Shown piece by piece: positions 7,381-10,725 of a stretch of DNA of 10,725 nucleotides (position 1 is the first letter of the stretch; each line of letters begins with the position of its first letter). The DNA is from Nanobdellota archaeon (GTDB taxonomy: Archaea > Nanobdellota > Nanobdellia > Woesearchaeales > B3-WOES). Made by a program: the position numbers and the translations under genes. The stretch is taken from positions 1 through 10,725 of the forward strand of contig JAGLZG010000150.1 of NCBI GenBank assembly GCA_023131705.1, written 5' to 3'. Below the pieces are notes generated by a model that searched no databases, was not told where the DNA came from, and saw nothing but the letters and a program-made list of their open reading frames with translations.

Positions 7381-8106
7381 TTAGAATTTCTTTTTTTCTG
7401 TATCTTTGTCTATCAGTGAAAAAGGCAATTCTTTTGGAAATACTTCTATCCCGCCTTCTTTTATGACATATGGAAAAACATCTAAAAGATGATCCTGCCC
7501 ACGCATCTTCACAACATTAAGGCAATGTTCAAAAACAGAGCCCTTCCTGATCTTTGTCAGCACAATTAAACCATCAAAAAGAAAATCCTCTGCTTTATAA
7601 TCAATATCATCTAACAAAGAGATAGATTTTTGCGATACAGCAACCAGGTTTAAATTTAGTGTTTTCATAGTCATTATAAAATCTAGAACCTCTTTCCTGT
7701 AATCCAGCTCTCCTGCAACATGTGTATATTCAAATAATGTTAATGAATCAAGTGCAATCCTTTTTATCTTTTTTGACTTGATTAAAGCAAGAGGAGTAGC
7801 TATTGACATAAGTTTTCTTGATGTAGTTGATTGCTTTACTAAAGTTATTAAACCCTTTTTTTCATATTTTTCTAAATCCAAATTTAGGTATTTGGCATAT
7901 ATTCTTATATCTTCTATTACCTCTTCAGATGTTATATAGATTCCTGCCTCTCCTTTTTTTGCCCCTTCAATTATAAATTGTATGGCAAATATTGTCTTTC
8001 CTGTTCCAGGAGGGCCTGTTACCAGGACACTTGCCCCTTTATTAAACCCCCCTTTAAGAATGCTGTCCAATCCTTTTATTCCTGTTGATACCTTTTCATT
8101 GTTCAT
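7381..8106 (-). CDS. KaiC-like RecA-superfamily ATPase, single domain, first gene of operon (241 aa)
   Basis: Family landmarks are STGIKGLDSILKGGF (7-21), Walker A GPPGTGKT (31-38), EE (61-62), Walker B RIALDS (116-121) and KMRG (190-193). It is a paralogue of the next gene but well diverged from it, with a different Walker A and different middle sequences, and a lysine-rich C-terminal tail. ATG 8106 is preferred over an in-frame TTG at 8115: there is no ribosome binding site, and a TATA box centred about 28 bp upstream would start the transcript at or next to this ATG, giving a leaderless mRNA. The operon runs toward and overlaps the pilus operon. Possible roles are a FlaH-like regulator of the ATPase or a general KaiC-type signalling ATPase. 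Confidence 0.9.
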   Translation of the reverse strand: MNNEKVSTGIKGLDSILKGGFNKGASVLVTGPPGTGKTIFAIQFIIEGAKKGEAGIYITSEEVIEDIRIYAKYLNLDLEKYEKKGLITLVKQSTTSRKLMSIATPLALIKSKKIKRIALDSLTLFEYTHVAGELDYRKEVLDFIMTMKTLNLNLVAVSQKSISLLDDIDYKAEDFLFDGLIVLTKIRKGSVFEHCLNVVKMRGQDHLLDVFPYVIKEGGIEVFPKELPFSLIDKDTEKKKF

Positions 8107-8129
8107 TATATTCAAAATTAGTATAACAC

Positions 8130-8145
8130 ATATAAAAAACTTTCC
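8130..8145 (-). promoter_or_regulatory. BRE/TATA promoter of the KaiC-like operon (leaderless)
   Basis: On the minus strand the sequence reads GGAAAG (BRE-like) directly followed by TTTTTTATAT. The TATA centre near 8134 is about 28 bp from ATG 8106, so transcription should begin at or within a few bases of the start codon. No ribosome binding site precedes the ATG, which agrees with a leaderless message. Read on the plus strand, the same block is TATAAAAA, so it could also serve a transcript heading right toward the structured element. Confidence 0.6.
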
Positions 8146-8155
8146 ATTGATTAAA

Positions 8156-8206
8156 ACATTTTATTCCACCAATCTGTGATTGATGGTTGAACATGGAATA
8201 AAATGT
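8156..8206. repeat. Perfect 13-bp inverted repeat (long hairpin)
   Basis: ACATTTTATTCCA at 8156-8168 is exactly mirrored by TGGAATAAAATGT at 8194-8206. The 25-nt interior holds a second small palindrome, CAATC (8170-8174) against GATTG (8178-8182). As RNA this makes a long hairpin immediately 5' of the GC-rich hairpins at 8207-8277. It may be the first stem of the same RNA, a processing stem, or a protein-binding site in the divergent promoter region. The strand cannot be fixed from symmetry alone. Confidence 0.75.
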
Positions 8207-8297
8207 GCTCAAGAGTGAACCGACCGAGCCCGTAGGGCGAGCATGCCATCGGTCTCTAACCGATAGTGTCGGTGAGCTGTTGACATCATGCGCTGGA
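8207..8297 (+). ncRNA. Candidate structured RNA of unknown class (GC-rich island)
   Basis: By my count 53 of 90 bases from 8207 to 8296 are G or C, against roughly one third in the surroundings; in AT-rich archaea such islands usually mark structural RNAs. A nested fold is visible: GCTC 8207-8210 with GAGC 8274-8277; ACCGAC 8219-8224 with GTCGGT 8268-8273; and inside these, hairpins GCCC-GTA-GGGC (8228-8238) and ATCGGT-CTCTA-ACCGAT (8248-8264). The 8-nt one-sided bulge AAGAGTGA ends in GA opposite a GA at 8274-8275, so tandem G.A pairs are possible as an alternative to the outer pair; this weakly favours the plus strand. I could not match it to tRNA, 5S rRNA, SRP RNA, RNase P RNA, box C/D RNA or a known riboswitch. 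Ends and strand are uncertain. Confidence 0.5.
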
Positions 8298-8352
8298 TTT
8301 AAGATATGCAATGTAATATTCTAACTCAATATAAAATAATTAAAATCGAATA

Positions 8353-8361
8353 TTTTAAATA
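8353..8361 (+). promoter_or_regulatory. TATA box of the coiled-coil/RecA-like/membrane operon (leaderless)
   Basis: TTTTAAATA is preceded by a BRE-like TCGAATA and centred about 28 bp before ATG 8385. No ribosome binding site lies between, so the first gene should be translated from a leaderless transcript. The promoter lies downstream of the GC-rich element, so that element is probably not a 5' leader of this operon. Confidence 0.6.
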
Positions 8362-8384
8362 CTAATGCAACTACAAAAAATATA

Positions 8385-8840
8385 ATGGCAAAAGAGGAAA
8401 CAAAAAATAAAGGGCCAATAATAGATCTTGGAGAATTTCATACTTCTGTTTATACAGATATTGAGCTAAAAAGATTGCACAAATTAATTGATAAAGAAAA
8501 AGATTTTCTTATTAAAGATTTCAAAAAGGTTGGCAATATAAAGGAAGAAGAGGATATTGAAAAAAAGGCAATAAAGAATTTTGAAAAAAAATTGCAAAGC
8601 CTAATAGAAACAACTGTTTACTTGGAAGGATATATAAATGAAATAAAATCTGGCAATGAAATGCTTAAGATAAATACTAGTGTAAAGCATCTTGGCAACA
8701 AATTAATAAAAAATATAAATGAGGTTGAAAAATTAAGCTCATCTATGATGAAAGAAGAAGAAAAAATGCTAAAATTTGCAAAGCATATAAAGAATATTCT
8801 AAAAAAAGCAAAAAACTACCAAAAACAGGTTTTTGGATAA
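8385..8840 (+). CDS. Coiled-coil protein of unknown function (151 aa)
   Basis: This is a highly charged protein with no hydrophobic membrane segment, signal peptide or cysteine. After a short N-terminal stretch (KGPIIDLGEFHTSVYTDIEL, 10-29) nearly the whole chain looks helical, with heptad-like spacing of I, L and V through about 30-150, so a coiled coil or helical bundle is expected. It opens a three-gene operon: the stop is 2 bp before the RecA-like gene, and a membrane protein follows. A structural or adaptor role is plausible, for example linking the RecA-like protein to the membrane protein. I do not recognise the family and assign no function. Confidence 0.75.
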   Translation: MAKEETKNKGPIIDLGEFHTSVYTDIELKRLHKLIDKEKDFLIKDFKKVGNIKEEEDIEKKAIKNFEKKLQSLIETTVYLEGYINEIKSGNEMLKINTSVKHLGNKLIKNINEVEKLSSSMMKEEEKMLKFAKHIKNILKKAKNYQKQVFG

Positions 8841-8842
8841 AA

Positions 8843-9412
8843 ATGGCAAAAGACATAAAGAAAAAATTTAGGGAAAGCCTAAAAGACCTAAAAGAGTATG
8901 TGGCTTTAGCAACAGTCTCTGCCAAAGACTATCAAAAAACAAACATAGAGATAATAAAAGAATTAGTTGAGGATGAAAATATACCCGGTGTTTATGTTAC
9001 ACTAAGCAAGCCGTTTGAAACAATAGAAAAAATATTTAAGCAAAATAAAATAGACACAAAGATGGTTATATTCATCGATGCTGTAACAAAAACAACAGGT
9101 GGGAATATAGAAAGAAAGGATAACTGCCTCTTTGTTGGTTCTCCTGAAAAATTAAGTGACATATCATTGGCAATGGATCAGGCAGTTATGTCCCTGCCTT
9201 CTAAAGAGAGATTTGTTTTTTTTGACAGCTTAAGCGTTTTGTTGATGTATAATGAAGTGGGAACAGTCGGAAGGTTTATCCATTTCATTGCTTCAAAGAT
9301 GAGGGTTTGGAAAGTAAAGGGCATAATTATTTCACTGCAAAAAGAAAAAAATAAAGAGCTGATAGAAGAACTTATGCAGTTCTGCGATGTAACTCTTGAT
9401 TTAGGTGATTAA
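8843..9412 (+). CDS. RecA/KaiC-like protein with degenerate P-loop (189 aa)
   Basis: The chain follows the layout of a KaiC/FlaH-type RecA fold: VALATVSAKDYQKTN where the P-loop should be (20-34), a strand GVYVTLSKPFETIEKIF (49-65), MVIFIDAVTK (74-83), CLFVGSPEKLSD (95-106), a Walker B-like RFVFFDSLSVLL (123-134) and a late strand GIIISLQ (150-156). The Walker A glycines are absent; only the KT pair survives, so normal ATP binding is doubtful. It is short and lacks the C-terminal KMRG region of KaiC proteins. It may be a regulatory or scaffold relative of the ATPases encoded nearby. The start ATG lies 2 bp after the preceding stop, and the next gene's start is 1 bp after its own stop. Confidence 0.75.
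   Translation: MAKDIKKKFRESLKDLKEYVALATVSAKDYQKTNIEIIKELVEDENIPGVYVTLSKPFETIEKIFKQNKIDTKMVIFIDAVTKTTGGNIERKDNCLFVGSPEKLSDISLAMDQAVMSLPSKERFVFFDSLSVLLMYNEVGTVGRFIHFIASKMRVWKVKGIIISLQKEKNKELIEELMQFCDVTLDLGD
9404..9409 (+). promoter_or_regulatory. Strong ribosome binding site deciding the ATG 9414 start
   Basis: GGTGAT matches the archaeal anti-Shine-Dalgarno sequence and lies 4 nt before ATG 9414. It overlaps the last sense codons of the RecA-like gene. It rules against the in-frame GTG at 9405, which is part of the site itself. Confidence 0.7.
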
Positions 9413-9413
9413 C

Positions 9414-9857
9414 ATGAAAAAAATGAGTGCACTATTTGGATTAATAGCCATTGTATTTGGCTTAATAACTATCTTTAAGATTGTTGTTGATATAGAGATT
9501 GCAATAGGTTTTATTACAATGTCATTTGGAATACTGGCTATAATATGGACATCAATGGCCATCAAAAGCCTTGCAGTCGGTTCTTCATTAAGAAAATACA
9601 CAACAAACTTTCTTTTTTGCCTTATATTTATTCTTCTGTTTTCAATATGGCATACATTAAGCATTTTGTTTGGGTGGAGGGAAAGCATCAATGAGATTAT
9701 GCTTTATCCGGAATACTTCTTTATAACAATGGCATTTCTCATATTCGTATTAACATCATACCAGATTTTAGCAATAGGCAAGGAGTTTGGCTTTGAAAGC
9801 CAGGCAAAAAAGATTAGAAATCTGATTAAAGAGAAAAATAATAGAAAACAAAAATAA
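9414..9857 (+). CDS. Four-helix membrane protein of unknown function (147 aa)
   Basis: Four hydrophobic segments are visible, at about residues 4-24 (ALFGLIAIVFGLITIF), 28-50, 63-83 (FLFCLIFILLFSIWHTLSIL) and 98-118 (EYFFITMAFLIFVLTSYQIL). A basic cytoplasmic tail of about 30 residues follows, ending KIRNLIKEKNNRKQK. With its two companions (coiled-coil and P-loop-less RecA-like) it forms a compact operon, and it could be the membrane anchor or sensor of that set. Compact four-helix modules of this kind are common in archaeal sensory proteins, but no enzymatic or output domain is attached here. I do not recognise a named family. Confidence 0.75.
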   Translation: MKKMSALFGLIAIVFGLITIFKIVVDIEIAIGFITMSFGILAIIWTSMAIKSLAVGSSLRKYTTNFLFCLIFILLFSIWHTLSILFGWRESINEIMLYPEYFFITMAFLIFVLTSYQILAIGKEFGFESQAKKIRNLIKEKNNRKQK

Positions 9858-10003
9858 GCCGGTATCATTCCATATTATTGCGCTGTAAAACCTCTTTACC
9901 CTATATTCTCTGGAATTGTAGATAAGGAAAAGAAACACAAGGCAGGAACAAAAAGACATTAACTGTTTTTAGTTTATCTTTTAGGAAACTTGAATTAAAA
10001 CTA
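9858..10003. other. Convergent intergenic region
   Basis: This is the spacer between the membrane-protein gene (+) and the pilin gene (-). I see no credible coding frame, repeat or strong hairpin. A T-rich stretch at about 9965-9983 (GTTTTTAGTTTATCTTTTA) could act as an oligo-T terminator for the + strand operon. Confidence 0.4.
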
Positions 10004-10023
10004 TAAAAAAAATAAAATAAAAA
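10004..10023 (-). terminator. Oligo-T terminator of the pilin gene
   Basis: Just after the pilin stop, the minus strand reads CTTTTTATTTTATTTTTTTT. Archaeal RNA polymerase terminates efficiently on such T-tracts without a hairpin. The tract begins about 5 bp past the stop codon, which fits a monocistronic, strongly expressed pilin. Confidence 0.55.
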
Positions 10024-10027
10024 GAGT

Positions 10028-10495
10028 TTATTCAACTCTTGTTGTTATATCCCCTGCCATAGTATGGTTTAGTGTTTCACCAGATGCAATATATCCAAGT
10101 GAGATAGCTCCTTTAAATCTATCGCCTTTTGAAGCGCTTGCAAGTGCACAGCTAAACTGGAAATGTCCTAATCCGCCATCTGCAATGCTTGTGTCCTGCG
10201 TTGTTCCTGCACTGCATGCAGAACCGCCAACAGGCGTTAATGTCATTGTTACAGTGCCAATACTCTTTCCTAAACCATTTCTTACATAAATATCTACACT
10301 ATTTGTATCTACATTAGTTACTTTGAATTCACTGCATGCTAATCCAGGACCTATTGTACAGGAACTAGGTAAATATCTTCCGGGATTTAACACACCAAAA
10401 TATGCTAATGCTCCTATTGCTACTAATACAACTAGAATGGCCCATCCATAGGTCATTAAGAACTCCATAGCAGCTTGTGCTTTTTTATACCTCAT
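10028..10495 (-). CDS. Major-pilin-like protein with class III signal peptide (155 aa)
   Basis: The leader MRYKKA followed by QAAMEFLMTYGWAILVVLV is a textbook class III prepilin: cleavage between A6 and Q7, Q+1, E+5, and a hydrophobic assembly helix to about residue 35. The MTYGWAIL block recurs in DPANN archaeal pilins. The exported domain is beta-rich and low in charge, with glycine- and threonine-rich strands and four cysteines (46, 54, 94, 116) that could form two disulfides. An AGAGGTGA ribosome binding site lies 4 nt before ATG 10495. Its own TATA box and T-rich terminator suggest a separately and strongly expressed structural subunit, in contrast to the minor-pilin run. It is the best candidate for the filament subunit of the machine at 2315-6680. 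Confidence 0.88.
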   Translation of the reverse strand: MRYKKAQAAMEFLMTYGWAILVVLVAIGALAYFGVLNPGRYLPSSCTIGPGLACSEFKVTNVDTNSVDIYVRNGLGKSIGTVTMTLTPVGGSACSAGTTQDTSIADGGLGHFQFSCALASASKGDRFKGAISLGYIASGETLNHTMAGDITTRVE

Positions 10496-10498
10496 TTT

Positions 10499-10506
10499 TT
10501 CACCTC
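10499..10506 (-). promoter_or_regulatory. Strong ribosome binding site of the pilin gene
   Basis: The minus strand reads GAGGTGA within AAAGAGGTGAAAAAATG, a near-ideal archaeal Shine-Dalgarno sequence. It is the strongest in the window and agrees with high expression of a major structural subunit. Confidence 0.75.
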
Positions 10507-10515
10507 TTTATATTT

Positions 10516-10542
10516 TAGATAAATGTATATCTAATTTATCTA
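10516..10542. repeat. Inverted repeat in the pilin promoter/leader
   Basis: TAGATAAA (10516-10523) is matched by TTTATCTA (10535-10542) around an 11-nt interior. It lies between the TATA box and the ribosome binding site, across the expected initiation point near 10538. It could be an operator for a dimeric regulator or a 5' leader hairpin. Being AT-rich, it may also be chance. Confidence 0.4.
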
Positions 10543-10559
10543 TATCCAGTAATAACTAC

Positions 10560-10568
10560 TATTTAAAT
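10560..10568 (-). promoter_or_regulatory. TATA box of the pilin gene
   Basis: On the minus strand the sequence is ATTTAAATA, centred 69 bp before ATG 10495. Initiation about 25 bp downstream gives a leader of about 40 nt that carries the ribosome binding site, in contrast to the leaderless starts at 8106 and 8385. Confidence 0.5.
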
Positions 10569-10602
10569 CTTATGTTTGCATGCTAAAAATAACTATAATA
10601 TA

Positions 10603-10725
10603 TCAACCAACAGAATAACTGTAACTAACCACATCAATCCTTTTTTTCTTTATAATATCTATTAATTCTTCCTCATGCCCTGCGCCAACAATTGCCAATA
10701 TTTTTTTGTTTTCATTTAAAGCCAT
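10603..10725 (-). CDS. Probable TraB-family protein, C-terminal fragment (5' part outside window)
   Basis: The frame is open from the right edge and stops with TGA at 10605-10603. The 40 visible residues are MALNENKKILAIVGAGH followed by EEELIDIIKKKRIDVVSYSY. The block ILAIVGAGH resembles the conserved C-terminal VVGAGH motif of TraB/PrgY membrane proteins, where an amphipathic helix follows. The ATG exactly at the window edge may be internal and not the true start. The identification rests on one motif and is tentative. The pilin gene lies downstream on the same strand but has its own promoter. Confidence 0.5.
   Translation of the reverse strand: MALNENKKILAIVGAGHEEELIDIIKKKRIDVVSYSYSVG

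Noticed and set aside
6677..8106. Circadian clock kaiC
   Set aside because: Both genes encode single-domain KaiC-like ATPases with no kaiA or kaiB nearby; the archaeal families are used for other purposes.
8171..8190. Box C/D guide RNA (GATTGATGG on plus, ATGATGT on minus)
   Set aside because: Neither is a full RUGAUGA C box with a CUGA D box at the right distance on the same strand.
8156..8206. MITE or insertion-sequence terminal repeats
   Set aside because: The arms are only 25 bp apart with no transposase, and I see no target-site duplication or second copy in the window; a hairpin is the simpler reading.
8156..8300. tRNA, 5S rRNA, SRP RNA or RNase P RNA
   Set aside because: No T-loop GTTCRA in a proper cloverleaf, no 5S core, no SRP helix 8 GGAAGG-type loop and no RNase P GAGGAAAGTCC/ACAGAA blocks were found on either strand.
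8096..8311. Minus-strand 71-residue frame across the divergent intergenic region
   Set aside because: It runs through the GC-rich hairpins and the 13-bp inverted repeat, has no ribosome binding site or protein-like composition, and is explained by the structured element.
1..10725. CRISPR array, integrase, attachment sites or other mobile-element marks
   Set aside because: No regularly spaced direct repeats, recombinase genes or tRNA-linked repeats were seen.

Overview
This window reads as an AT-rich archaeal chromosome segment, most likely from a DPANN lineage of the Woesearchaeota/Pacearchaeota (Nanoarchaeota) type. The evidence is class III (Q-x-x-x-E) prepilin leaders, including the lineage-typical leader with the block MEFLMTYGWAI, a FlaI-like secretion ATPase with FlaJ/TadC-like platform proteins, KaiC-like RecA ATPases, TATA/BRE-type promoters, GGTG-type ribosome binding sites and leaderless starts. 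The taxonomic call is inference; no rRNA or tRNA gene is present.

Layout, left to right. (1) Positions 1-2227, + strand: the cysteine-rich C-terminus of a truncated exported protein, then four tightly packed small genes. Each encodes a short basic N-terminus, one hydrophobic helix and an exported domain, as expected for minor pilins. (2) Positions 2255-6680, + strand: after a TATA-type promoter, a chain of four genes. These are a multi-spanning membrane protein ending in a winged-helix domain, a FlaI/TadA-type ATPase with all key motifs, and two different T2SSF (FlaJ/TadC) platform proteins. The first two junctions are ATGA overlaps and the third is a direct abutment. (3) Positions 6677-8106, - strand: two KaiC-like single-domain ATPases in one operon, converging on and overlapping the last pilus gene by 4 bp. 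(4) Positions 8107-8384: a divergent intergenic region with a perfect 13-bp inverted repeat and a GC-rich island (about 59% G+C) that folds into several hairpins, a good candidate for an undescribed structured RNA. (5) Positions 8385-9857, + strand: a leaderless operon with a coiled-coil protein, a RecA/KaiC-like protein whose P-loop has lost its glycines, and a four-helix membrane protein. (6) Positions 10028-10725, - strand: a major-pilin-like gene with its own promoter, strong ribosome binding site and oligo-T terminator, then the C-terminal end of a probable TraB-family gene.

How the parts may work together. Regions 1, 2 and 6 supply most of a type IV-like surface filament or secretion machine: major and minor pilins, motor and platform. 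The class III prepilin peptidase is not in the window. In the archaellum, the KaiC-like protein FlaH (ArlH) binds the motor FlaI, so the two KaiC-like ATPases and the P-loop-less RecA protein next to this cluster may regulate or energise it. That link is inferred from gene order only.
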